Assembly: GCA_001770955.1 (NCBI GenBank)
Contig: MESL01000023.1
Coordinates: 1 to 64,000, forward strand
Reading direction: 5' to 3'
DNA from: Burkholderiales bacterium RIFCSPLOWO2_12_FULL_65_40
Lineage (GTDB): Bacteria; Pseudomonadota; Gammaproteobacteria; Burkholderiales; Burkholderiaceae_C
DNA: 64,000 nt
The notes under the pieces were generated by a model. The model did not search any database, was not told the origin of the DNA, and saw only the letters and a list, made by a program, of their open reading frames with translations. Position 1 is the first letter of the stretch, and every line of letters starts with the position of its first letter. A program made the translations under genes and the position numbers. This document shows, piece after piece, positions 19,037 to 27,964 of this stretch.

Positions 19037-19939
19037 ATGGCTCTCTCCCTCACCAGCTCCAGCAGTCTCGACACCTCCAATGCACTGGCAGTGGACACCC
19101 GCTCGCTCAACCGCCTGAAGGTGGGCGCGGGCAACAACAACCCGCAGGCGGCGCGTGAGGCGGCCAAGCAGTTCGAGTCGCTGTTCATGCGCGAGATGAT
19201 CAAGAGCATGCGCGAAGCCACCATGAAATCCGGCCTGCTCGACAGCGCGCAGGGCGACCTGGGCACCGACCTGCTGGACCAGCAGCTGTCGGTGCAAATG
19301 TCGGGCCAGCCCGGCGGTCTGTCCGAGGCGATTGCGCGCCAGCTCTCGCAATTGATGGGGGGCGGCGACGTGAACCTTACCCCCCCTTCCACGCTGAGCC
19401 TGGGCCAGGGTGGCACGCGTCCGGCCCCCAGTGCACCCACCACAGCATCCCCCGCCGGCCCTGCCCCCAAAGGCCGGGACGGGTTCGTGCAGCACCTGAG
19501 CGATATGGCCGAGCGCGTATCGCAGGCCAGCGGCATTCCTGCCAGCTTCATGCTGGGCCAGGCTGGGCACGAAACCGGCTGGGGCAAGAGCGAAATCAAG
19601 AACGCAGACGGCACCAACTCGTTCAACCTGTTCGGCATCAAGGCCGGCAAGGGCTGGACGGGCAAGGTGGCCGAAGTGACCACCACCGAATACGTGGATG
19701 GCGTACCGCGCAAAATGGTGGCGAAGTTCCGCGCCTACGACTCCTACGAAGATTCGTTCCGCGACTATGCCCGCCTGATCACCGAAAGCCCACGCTACGA
19801 AAAAGCCCAGGCCACCGCCAAAACCGGCTCGGCCGTGGCTTACGCTGCAGCGCTGCAGAAAGCCGGTTACGCCACCGATCCGCAGTATGCCCGCAAGCTC
19901 AGTGGCGCCATCCAGAGCGCGCTGCGCGCCATGGCCTGA
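19037..19939 (+). CDS. flgJ: Flagellar rod assembly protein/muramidase FlgJ
   Basis: N-terminal rod-binding QFESLFMREMIKSMREA and C-terminal glucosaminidase GQAGHETGWGKSEI. Confidence 0.95.
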   Translation: MALSLTSSSSLDTSNALAVDTRSLNRLKVGAGNNNPQAAREAAKQFESLFMREMIKSMREATMKSGLLDSAQGDLGTDLLDQQLSVQMSGQPGGLSEAIARQLSQLMGGGDVNLTPPSTLSLGQGGTRPAPSAPTTASPAGPAPKGRDGFVQHLSDMAERVSQASGIPASFMLGQAGHETGWGKSEIKNADGTNSFNLFGIKAGKGWTGKVAEVTTTEYVDGVPRKMVAKFRAYDSYEDSFRDYARLITESPRYEKAQATAKTGSAVAYAAALQKAGYATDPQYARKLSGAIQSALRAMA

Positions 19940-19955
19940 AGCAGAAAGCTGAACC

Positions 19956-21974
19956 ATGAGCCTACTCAACGTCGGAGCCCGCGCCCTGCTGGCCAACCAG
20001 GTGGCCCTGCAGACGGCCGGCCACAACATTGCCAACGTCAGCACGGCGGGCTACTCGCGCCAGAGCGTGGTGCTGCAGACCGTGCAGGGCCAGTTCACGG
20101 GCGGGGGCTACATCGGCAAGGGCGTCGATGTGCAGACCATTCTGCGCAACCACAGCGAACTGCTCACACGCCAGGCCACGGCCGCGTCGTCGGTGGACGC
20201 GGGCGACACCGTGCGCATGCAACGCCTGCGCCAGTTGCAGGACGTCTTCAGCGGCGGCCCCAGCGGCATTGGCGCCTCCGTCAACGAGATGATGAACGCG
20301 CTCTCCGACGTGGTCAGCAGCCCCATGGACCTTACGGCCCGCAGCGTAGCCCTGACACGCATGGACGAAACGGCCGCGCGCATGCGCGACGCCTCCCAGC
20401 GGCTTGACGAGATCGGCTACACCGTGGCCGAACAACTCAAGGGCAGCATGATTGCGGTCAACAGCCTGGCCAAGAGCATTGCCGCCGTGAACGAGCAGAT
20501 TGCCCGGGCCAAGGGCAACGGCCAGCCCGCCAACGACCTGCTCGACCAGCGCGACCAGCTGATCCGCGACCTCAACCAGCACATCCAGACCTCGCAAGTG
20601 GCCGCCGACGACGGATCGGTGAGTGTTTTCGTGGCTGGCAGCCAGCCGCTGGTGCTGGGCAACAAGGCCGCCACGCTGTCCATCGACGACCCGGCCGATT
20701 TTGGCGCAGGCAGCGGCAAGAAAGTGCTGAACTTCCAGCAGCCAGGCTCAGCCACCAAGGTGGAACTGAACGAGAACATGCTGGGTGGCGGCCAGGTGGC
20801 GGGGCTGCTGCGCTTCCAGAACAACGACCTGGCCGAGGGGCGCAATCTGCTGGGGCGCATGGCCATCGCCATTAGCGAATCGATGAACACGCAGAACCGG
20901 CTGGGACTGACGCTCGACGGCAACCCCGGGGAAAACCTGTTTGCGCCGATCAGCCTGGGCAATGCCGTGCGCAACAGTTTCAACACAACGCCTGCCACCA
21001 CCAACATGGCGCTGTCGGTCACCAACCCGGCGGTGCTGCATGCCTCCAGCTATACGATCAGCTTCACCTCTGCCGACGCGGGCTCAATCACACGGCACTC
21101 CGATGGCAAAGTGTTCAGCTTCGACAACTTGGCACCACCTCCGGCTACGACCATGGCGGCTGTATTCTCGGCCCAGGGCTTGAGCGTCGTCCCTACGGCC
21201 CCACCCGCCGCTGGCGACCAGTTCATGATCAACTCGCTGCAGGGCGCTGCAGCGGAACTGAAGGCGCTGCAGTACTCGCCAGTGGACCTGGCGGCGGCCA
21301 ACCCGATCAACGCCGCAATGGGCGCGAACAACACCGGCACACTGCAACTGGCAAGCCTCAAAGCAACGGGTTTACCCAACCCACCCGGTCTGGTGCTCCC
21401 GCCCAATGCCAACCCGGCGGCCTTGCCGCCCATCGCAGGCGGCATCCAGTTGCAATTCAACGCGGGGTCGCCGTCGACTTACGACTTACTTGATCGGGGC
21501 ACCAACCCGCCTACTCTCGTGGCGGCAGCACAACCTTTTGTTTCGGGCCAGGCCATCAGCTACAACGGCTGGGAAATCACGCTCAACGGCGCCCCAAAAC
21601 CAGGCGACACCGTGACGATAGGCAATGCCACCGACCCCCAATACGGCGACTGGTACCAACGCGACGCCGGCAATGCCAGCGCCCTGATGGGCCTGCGCGA
21701 TGTACCGATGTTCGACGGCGCCACAATGGCCGACGGCTTTGCCAGCGCCATGGCGCAGATCGGAACGCGCACGCAGAGCGCGCAGTTTGCGGCCGAGTTG
21801 TCGTCCGCCATCGCCACCAACCTGGAGCGCGACCGCACGGCCGTCTCCGGCGTCAACCTTGACGAAGAAGCAGCGCGCCTGATCCAGTTCCAGCAGGCTT
21901 ACCAGGCATCTGCCAAGATGCTGCAGATCGCGCAGAGTATTTTTGACACCCTGATCCAGGGCCTGGGCCGCTGA
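19956..21974 (+). CDS. flgK: Flagellar hook-associated protein FlgK
   Basis: MSLLNVGARALLANQVALQTAGHNIANVSTAGYSRQ. Confidence 0.95.
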   Translation: MSLLNVGARALLANQVALQTAGHNIANVSTAGYSRQSVVLQTVQGQFTGGGYIGKGVDVQTILRNHSELLTRQATAASSVDAGDTVRMQRLRQLQDVFSGGPSGIGASVNEMMNALSDVVSSPMDLTARSVALTRMDETAARMRDASQRLDEIGYTVAEQLKGSMIAVNSLAKSIAAVNEQIARAKGNGQPANDLLDQRDQLIRDLNQHIQTSQVAADDGSVSVFVAGSQPLVLGNKAATLSIDDPADFGAGSGKKVLNFQQPGSATKVELNENMLGGGQVAGLLRFQNNDLAEGRNLLGRMAIAISESMNTQNRLGLTLDGNPGENLFAPISLGNAVRNSFNTTPATTNMALSVTNPAVLHASSYTISFTSADAGSITRHSDGKVFSFDNLAPPPATTMAAVFSAQGLSVVPTAPPAAGDQFMINSLQGAAAELKALQYSPVDLAAANPINAAMGANNTGTLQLASLKATGLPNPPGLVLPPNANPAALPPIAGGIQLQFNAGSPSTYDLLDRGTNPPTLVAAAQPFVSGQAISYNGWEITLNGAPKPGDTVTIGNATDPQYGDWYQRDAGNASALMGLRDVPMFDGATMADGFASAMAQIGTRTQSAQFAAELSSAIATNLERDRTAVSGVNLDEEAARLIQFQQAYQASAKMLQIAQSIFDTLIQGLGR

Positions 21975-21994
21975 AGGCCTGAACGGAGTCCGCA

Positions 21995-23230
21995 ATGAGC
22001 AACTCTCTCTATCGGGTGAGCACCGCCAACCAGTACGACATTGCGCTGCGCAACATCGGCCAGCGCCAGACATCCCTGTCCAATCTGCAGGAAAACCTGA
22101 CCTCCGGCAAGCGCGTGGTGCGCCCCAGCGACGACCCGGTGGCCGCCGCGCAGGCCGAGCGCGCTCTCACGCGTCTGTCGCGCAACGAGACCGACCTGCG
22201 CGCGCTGGACATGCAGCGCAACACCATGGCACTGGCCGAATCGACCCTGGGCCAGACCGCAGACGCCATGCAGGCCTTCCGCGAACTGGTGGTGAGTGCC
22301 GGCAACGGTACGCACACCCAGACCGAGCGCGACGCCATCGTGCAGCAGCTCGTGGGCCTGCGCGACCAGATTCTGAGCTATGCCAACCGCAAGGACGCCA
22401 ACGGACTGCCGCTGTTCCAGGCATTGGGCAGCGCGCAGACGCCCTTTCCGGGTACAGCGGCATCGGTCAGCTTTGCCGGCCTGCCGGGGCAGCACGCCAG
22501 CGGCAACACGCAGATTGCCAAGGTGCTCGATGGCGACGCAGCCTGGATGAGCGTGCCCACCGGGAACGGGGTGTTTGAGGTGTCGATCGGTGCCGGCAAC
22601 ACCGGCAAGGCCTGGGCCGACCTGGGGCAGGTCACCGATCCTTCGGCGCTTAGTGGCCGCAATTACAGCATCACCTTCTCTGTTGTTGGCGGGGTCACCA
22701 CCTACGACGTCATAGACACTTCCCCTCCGCCTGCCCCCGCCCTTCCTCCCTTACCGACCGGCGTGCCCTACACCTCCCCTGCCACCATTGCCTTCCACGG
22801 GTTGTCGTTGCAAATCACTGGTGCGCCGAACAATACCGACAGCTTTGCCGTGACGCCCAGCCAGCCATCGAATGTCTTCGAAGTGCTGGAAAACGCCATC
22901 GGCACCATCCGGGATGCCGGCAACCCTGACGGCAGCACCGACTTCGGCAGCCTGACCCACGGCATCACCCGGGGCCTGACCGAGATCGACTCCGCCATGA
23001 ACCGGCTGCAGGCCTCGCGCGGCCTGGCGGGCGACCTGCTCAATCGCGCCGACCGCATTGAAGGCGAGCTGGACACCCGGGCCGTGCAGCTGGAGGACGA
23101 CCGCTCGCGCGCCGAAGATCTCGATATGATCAAGGGCATTTCCGACTTTCAGAACCAGCAGGTCGGTTATGAAGCCGCCCTGAAGTCCTACGCACAGGTG
23201 CAGCAGTTATCCCTGTTCAAATTCATCTAG
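21995..23230 (+). CDS. flgL: Flagellar hook-associated protein FlgL
   Basis: MSNSLYRVSTANQYDIALRNIGQRQTSLSNLQENLTSGKRVVRPSDDP. Confidence 0.94.
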   Translation: MSNSLYRVSTANQYDIALRNIGQRQTSLSNLQENLTSGKRVVRPSDDPVAAAQAERALTRLSRNETDLRALDMQRNTMALAESTLGQTADAMQAFRELVVSAGNGTHTQTERDAIVQQLVGLRDQILSYANRKDANGLPLFQALGSAQTPFPGTAASVSFAGLPGQHASGNTQIAKVLDGDAAWMSVPTGNGVFEVSIGAGNTGKAWADLGQVTDPSALSGRNYSITFSVVGGVTTYDVIDTSPPPAPALPPLPTGVPYTSPATIAFHGLSLQITGAPNNTDSFAVTPSQPSNVFEVLENAIGTIRDAGNPDGSTDFGSLTHGITRGLTEIDSAMNRLQASRGLAGDLLNRADRIEGELDTRAVQLEDDRSRAEDLDMIKGISDFQNQQVGYEAALKSYAQVQQLSLFKFI

Positions 23231-23243
23231 TTTTTAGCGCGCC

Positions 23244-24485
23244 ATGGTTCAATCCGTCCTGGGCAGTCTGATATTGGGCTACCGCCCGCTCTGGGGCCGT
23301 TCGCGCTCGATGGTCGGCATCCAGCTGTATGTCCGGGAAGAAGGTACGGCCCAGGTCGATGCACCTCACCTGCTGCGCACGCTGCAGGAAATGTGGTCGG
23401 CCAGTTCACCGCCGCTGCTGATTTCGCCCCAGACCCGGCAATTGCTGTGCGACATGCTCGAACATGCACCGCGCGGCACGCCCTGGATCGATGTGCCGGG
23501 CGACTGGCTCACCGACTCCGCCATCTACACCCGTGTGCAGGCGGCCCACCAGCGTGGCCTGCGCCTGATCTGGCGCGGCGAGCTGGGCCGGCTGCCCGAA
23601 CCCGAGATCGCGCGCTGCTTCGACAACAGCCTGCTGAGCCTGCGCCCCGAGGACGCGATGACCGCCCTGCAGTCGGCGCCCCCGGCACGGCCCGGCACCC
23701 CGCCCCTGCCCGCGCACGGCACCAGCCCGGTGCTCGACGGACAGATGTATGAGAACATCGCCAGCCGTGCCCTGATGTCGCACTGTCTGGACCAGCACAA
23801 CGCCATGGTGCTGGCCGGCTGGCCCCAGGAGGACGTGCTTTACAGCCTGCGCCACCAACAGGTGCAGCCCGCACACGCCACTTTGCTCAAACTCCTCAAG
23901 GCCATCGAGGCCGAGCAGTCGCTCGAAACCTTCGAGGGCATCATGGGCGAAGATCCTCTGCTGGCGTACCGCTTCATGGTCTATACCAACTCGGCGTCGC
24001 TGGGGCTGCGCACCGGCATCGATTCGCTGCGCCGGGGCCTGGTGATGATGGGCTACGGCTCGATCAAGCGCTGGCTGTCCGACCAGCTGCCGCACGCCAG
24101 CACCGAGATAGACCTGCGCCCGGTGCGCGAAGCCATGGTGCTGCGCGCCCGGCTGACCGAGCACCTGCTCGAATCAGGCCTGCAGAAGGATCTGCGCAGC
24201 GAGGTCTACATGTGCGGCCTGTTCTCGCAGCTCGACGAGCTCATGGGCGAACCCATCGGCAACATCCTGCACCGCATCCCGCTGTCCGAGCGGGTCTACG
24301 ATGCCATCGTCACGCGCACGGGCCCCTATGCGCCCAGCCTGGAAATGGCCTGCGCACTCGAAACCAGCGACGCCAGCGCGATCCGTCAGCTGTGCGAGGA
24401 CAACACGCTGGAGCTGGAAGAAATCAACCGCGCCCTGTTGCGGGTGCTCTCCAACCTCGAAGTCGTCCGCCACCCCGGGCACTGA
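23244..24485 (+). CDS. HDOD-domain signal transduction protein with atypical N-terminal (EAL-like?) region
   Basis: 413 aa; VLKLLKAIEAEQSLETFEGIMGEDPLLAYRFMVYTNSASLGLRTGIDSLRRGLVMMGYGSIKRWLS is HDOD-like. Confidence 0.75.
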   Translation: MVQSVLGSLILGYRPLWGRSRSMVGIQLYVREEGTAQVDAPHLLRTLQEMWSASSPPLLISPQTRQLLCDMLEHAPRGTPWIDVPGDWLTDSAIYTRVQAAHQRGLRLIWRGELGRLPEPEIARCFDNSLLSLRPEDAMTALQSAPPARPGTPPLPAHGTSPVLDGQMYENIASRALMSHCLDQHNAMVLAGWPQEDVLYSLRHQQVQPAHATLLKLLKAIEAEQSLETFEGIMGEDPLLAYRFMVYTNSASLGLRTGIDSLRRGLVMMGYGSIKRWLSDQLPHASTEIDLRPVREAMVLRARLTEHLLESGLQKDLRSEVYMCGLFSQLDELMGEPIGNILHRIPLSERVYDAIVTRTGPYAPSLEMACALETSDASAIRQLCEDNTLELEEINRALLRVLSNLEVVRHPGH

Positions 24486-24529
24486 GCAACGGTCGGCGGC
24501 CCGCCATTCAACCGGCAGCCGAAACCAGC

Positions 24530-24646
24530 GCGGCCCAGGCCAGCGGCCGCCGCGCAAGGGCCGCCCCGCCGCGCTGGCGGTGTCCCCCTTCCGCATCGCA
24601 TAGCGATGCCACAGAAGGGGGAAGCGGCGCAGCCGCACAGGGGGTT
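24530..24646. repeat. Hairpin-forming dispersed repeat, family 2 (copy 1)
   Basis: CCCCCTTC-C-GCATCGC-ATA-GCGATGC-CACA-GAAGGGGG then GCGGC-GCA-GCCGC, in a convergent intergenic gap. Confidence 0.7.
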
Positions 24647-24647
24647 G

Positions 24648-26111
24648 CTACTTTATCTGCTCGCGCACGCGCTCGAAAACGCGCCAGAAAGCCGCGTCCT
24701 GCGTGGTCGTGAAATTGATGCGCATGAGCGTGCTGGGCTGGCGGCTGGCATGGAACAGCGCGCCCGGTGCCAGAAGATAACCCTCGTCCAGCATCCGCTG
24801 GGCCAGCATATCGGTATCCGCCCCCACATCCACCCAGCCGAACAGCCCTGCCGGCTCGGCCACGAAGCGGCAACCGGCCTCCAGCGCCAGCTGCACGCTG
24901 CGCGCGCGGGCTTGCGCCAGGCGCAGGCGCATGCGTTCGGCATGGCGGCGCAACTGCCCCTGGTCGATGCACAGCGCCATGGCCTTCTCCAGCACCGAGG
25001 GCGTAGTCAGCGTGGACAGCAGCTTGGTGTCGAGCAGGCGCTCCACCAGCTCGGGCGGCGCCGCGAGATAGCCCACGCGCCAGCTCGGCGCCAGGATCTT
25101 GGCAAAGCCCCCCACATAGATCGTGCGGCGCAGACCGTCGAGCGCCGTCAGGCGTGTGGCGTGGTCGGGCGCGATGTGGCTGTAGGTGTCGTCCTCGACG
25201 ATATGAAAGTCGTGCTGCTGCGCCAGTTGCAGCACCTGGTGCGCGCTGCCCGGCGACAGGCAGTAGCCCGTGGGGTTGTGCAGCACGCTCACGCTGACAA
25301 ACAGCTTGGGGGCATGCACTTCGCAGTAACGCGCCATCACCTCCAGGTCGGGGCCTTCGGCGCGGCGCGGCACCGGCAGCACGCGCATGCCCAGGGCGTC
25401 GAGCCGGGCAAACTCCACCGACCAGCCCGGCTCCTCGACCATCACCGGATCGCCCGCCTTGAGCAGCGTGCGGCTCACGATATCCAGCGCGTGCGTGGCC
25501 CCCACCGTGGTCATGATCTGCCCCGCACGCACGGGCACGTTCAGGTCGGCCAGACGCCGCGCCAGCGCCTGGCGCAGGCCGGCGTCGCCCATGGGCTCAC
25601 CGTAGTTGAGCGCGCCGTCCTGCAGCGCGCGGCTGCCCACAACCTTGCGCAGCGCCGCCGGCATGAAGCGCGCCTCCTCCAGCCACGTGGCCGGCATCAC
25701 CCCCGCACCGGGCTGCGGCTGGCTGGAAGCCTGGTGGAACATGCCCCGGATCAGTGCTGTGGCGTTGATGTGCGAACCCGAGGGCAGCGGGCCGTCCAGC
25801 GGCCCTGCCAGACGCTCTTCGTTTGCTGCGTTTTTTATAGCTGCCTGCGCTCGACCATAGGGCTCTGAAGCCTCTTTTTGTGTCAAATCCCGCACATAGA
25901 AGCCGCGCTGCCGACGCGACTCCACCAGCCCCTGGGCGAGCAACTGGTCGTAGGCGGCCACCACGGTATAGGGGCTCACCCCCTGCTGGCGTGCGCAATC
26001 GCGCACCGAGGGAAGCCGAGCCCCGGCGGGCAGCAGGCGCGAGCGAATGCGTTCGGCAAAGCGTTCGGCCAGTTGTTCGGTCAGGGTGCTGTGGGCGGTG
26101 CGGATGAGCAT
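24648..26111 (-). CDS. MocR-family (GntR wHTH + aminotransferase fold) transcriptional regulator
   Basis: N-terminal wHTH LAERFAERIRSRLLPAGARLPSVRDCARQQGVSPYTVVAAYDQL fused to class-I aminotransferase fold. Confidence 0.93.
   Translation of the reverse strand: MLIRTAHSTLTEQLAERFAERIRSRLLPAGARLPSVRDCARQQGVSPYTVVAAYDQLLAQGLVESRRQRGFYVRDLTQKEASEPYGRAQAAIKNAANEERLAGPLDGPLPSGSHINATALIRGMFHQASSQPQPGAGVMPATWLEEARFMPAALRKVVGSRALQDGALNYGEPMGDAGLRQALARRLADLNVPVRAGQIMTTVGATHALDIVSRTLLKAGDPVMVEEPGWSVEFARLDALGMRVLPVPRRAEGPDLEVMARYCEVHAPKLFVSVSVLHNPTGYCLSPGSAHQVLQLAQQHDFHIVEDDTYSHIAPDHATRLTALDGLRRTIYVGGFAKILAPSWRVGYLAAPPELVERLLDTKLLSTLTTPSVLEKAMALCIDQGQLRRHAERMRLRLAQARARSVQLALEAGCRFVAEPAGLFGWVDVGADTDMLAQRMLDEGYLLAPGALFHASRQPSTLMRINFTTTQDAAFWRVFERVREQIK
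25829..25889 (+). repeat. Dispersed ATAGC repeat, family 1 (copy b), inside MocR CDS
   Basis: TTTTTTATAGCTGCCTGCGCTCGACCATAGGGCTCTGAAGCCTCTTTTTG. Confidence 0.55.
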
Positions 26112-26173
26112 GGCGCGGTGTCCCGGTCGTGTGCCGATGCCTGCACCAGCACAGTTTGTGTGTTTGTCGGATC

Positions 26174-26212
26174 AACTGTACTGGCACTGTAGCGGAAATC
26201 GCCCGTACAGTT
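26174..26212. promoter_or_regulatory. Candidate MocR operator
   Basis: Perfect inverted repeat AACTGTAC...GTACAGTT with internal CACTGTAG, between divergent mocR and lysE-like genes. Confidence 0.5.
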
Positions 26213-26248
26213 CCACCACCGCTTCCCCAAAGCCCGCTCCCCAACACC

Positions 26249-26848
26249 ATGCCCTTCGCCGAATTCACCGCCCTTCTGGCACTGGCCACGGCCATGAGCT
26301 TCACGCCCGGCCCGAACACCACGCTATCGACCGCGCTGGCCGCCAACCGGGGGTTGCCGCACGCGATGCGCTTCGTCTGCGCCGTACCCGTGGGCTGGTC
26401 GGCGCTGCTGCTGCTGTGCGCCGGCGGCGTGGGCGCCATGGTGGTGGCAGCGCCGCTGCTGCGCCTGGCGATCAAGGCCGTCGGCATTGGCTACCTGCTG
26501 TGGCTGGCCTGGAAGCTCAGCCAAAGCGCACAACTGGCCGAGGCCGACGCCACCCGGCTGAACGTGGGCTTCTGGCAGGGCACGCTGCTGCAGTTCGTCA
26601 ACATCAAGGCCTGGCTGCTCGCACTGACCATCGTGGCGGGCTGGATCGCCGGACGCGGCGATGCCCTGCAGCGCCTGGCCATCGTGCTGCCGGTGATGCT
26701 GCTGTTCGCGTTTTTCAGCAACTTGGCCTATGCCGCCACCGGCGCCCTGCTGCGCCAGTGGTTGGCCCAGGACCGGCGCCTGCTCTGGTTCAACCGCTCC
26801 ATGGCGCTGGTGCTCGTCGCCACCGCCGCCTGGATGACCACGGCATGA
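26249..26848 (+). CDS. LysE/RhtB-family amino-acid exporter
   Basis: MPFAEFTALLALATAMSFTPGPNTTLSTALAANRG. Confidence 0.9.
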   Translation: MPFAEFTALLALATAMSFTPGPNTTLSTALAANRGLPHAMRFVCAVPVGWSALLLLCAGGVGAMVVAAPLLRLAIKAVGIGYLLWLAWKLSQSAQLAEADATRLNVGFWQGTLLQFVNIKAWLLALTIVAGWIAGRGDALQRLAIVLPVMLLFAFFSNLAYAATGALLRQWLAQDRRLLWFNRSMALVLVATAAWMTTA

Positions 26849-26879
26849 CCCGCTCCACCCCACCGCACGGAACCCTCCC

Positions 26880-27830
26880 ATGAGCACCTCTCCGCCCGCC
26901 ATCGCCCCCCGCCCCCCCGGCCACCCCACCGCCGAGCACGGTACCGAAACGCGCGGCCTGGCCCTTGGACTGCTGGGCGTGGTGATCTTCGCCCTCACGC
27001 TGCCCATGACGCGCCTGGCCGTGGGCACACCCGAGGCACCGCTGATGTCGGGCCTGTTCATCGCCATGGGCCGCGCGACCGTGGCCGGCGTCCTCTCCGC
27101 CCTGCTGCTGCTTGCGCTGCGCGCCCCCTGGCCCCGGCGCGCAGACTGGGGGCCGCTGGCGTTGACGGCGCTGGGCGTGGTGTTCGGCTTTCCGCTGCTG
27201 ACCTCGATCGCCATGCGCCACGTGGGAGCGGTGCACGCCAGCGTGATCGTGGGCGTGCTGCCGCTGGCCACGGCGGCCGTGGGCGCGATCCTGCACCGCC
27301 AGCGCCCCTCGGGCGCCTTCTGGGCGTGCGCGCTGCTGGGCACGGCGCTGGTCGTCACCTTCGCCCTGCTGCATTCGGGCACGGCGGGCCTGGCGCTGCA
27401 CCCAGCCGACCTGCTGCTGCTAGGCGCCATGCTCTGCGCCGCCGTGGGCTATGGCTACGGCGCGCGCCTGTCGCAGCACATGCGCGCCGACGCCGTGATC
27501 TGCTGGGCCCTGGTGCTCTCACTGCCGGCCACGCTGCCGCTGGCGTGGCTCTCCTGGCCCACGGCACCGCTGCCGGGCACGGCCTGGGCCGCCTTTGGCT
27601 ATGTGTCCGTGTTCTCGATGTGGCTGGGCTTCTTCGCCTGGTACCAGGGCTTGGCCCTGGGCGGCACGGTGCGCGTGAGCCAGGTGCAGCTCATCCAGCC
27701 CTTCCTGGGCATGCTGTTCGCCGTGCCGCTGCTGGGCGAGCGCCTGGACGCGGTCAGCCTGGGCTTCGGTCTGGCAGTGATGGCAACCGTTTTGGCAGGA
27801 AGGCGCATGCCTGTGCGTGGCAAACCCTGA
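26880..27830 (+). CDS. EamA/DMT-family transporter
   Basis: 316 aa, multi-TM EamA-like repeats. Confidence 0.88.
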   Translation: MSTSPPAIAPRPPGHPTAEHGTETRGLALGLLGVVIFALTLPMTRLAVGTPEAPLMSGLFIAMGRATVAGVLSALLLLALRAPWPRRADWGPLALTALGVVFGFPLLTSIAMRHVGAVHASVIVGVLPLATAAVGAILHRQRPSGAFWACALLGTALVVTFALLHSGTAGLALHPADLLLLGAMLCAAVGYGYGARLSQHMRADAVICWALVLSLPATLPLAWLSWPTAPLPGTAWAAFGYVSVFSMWLGFFAWYQGLALGGTVRVSQVQLIQPFLGMLFAVPLLGERLDAVSLGFGLAVMATVLAGRRMPVRGKP

Positions 27831-27964
27831 CAAGACTGACTAGGCCCTGCGGTTAAGCTATTGGCCCGGTGCCCGACCCCGGGTCGCCGCCCGGCCGCAC
27901 AATGGCTTTATCGACTGAAAACGCTGCGCCCCACCCCTTGCGCACCCACTGGAGAAGACTGGAA

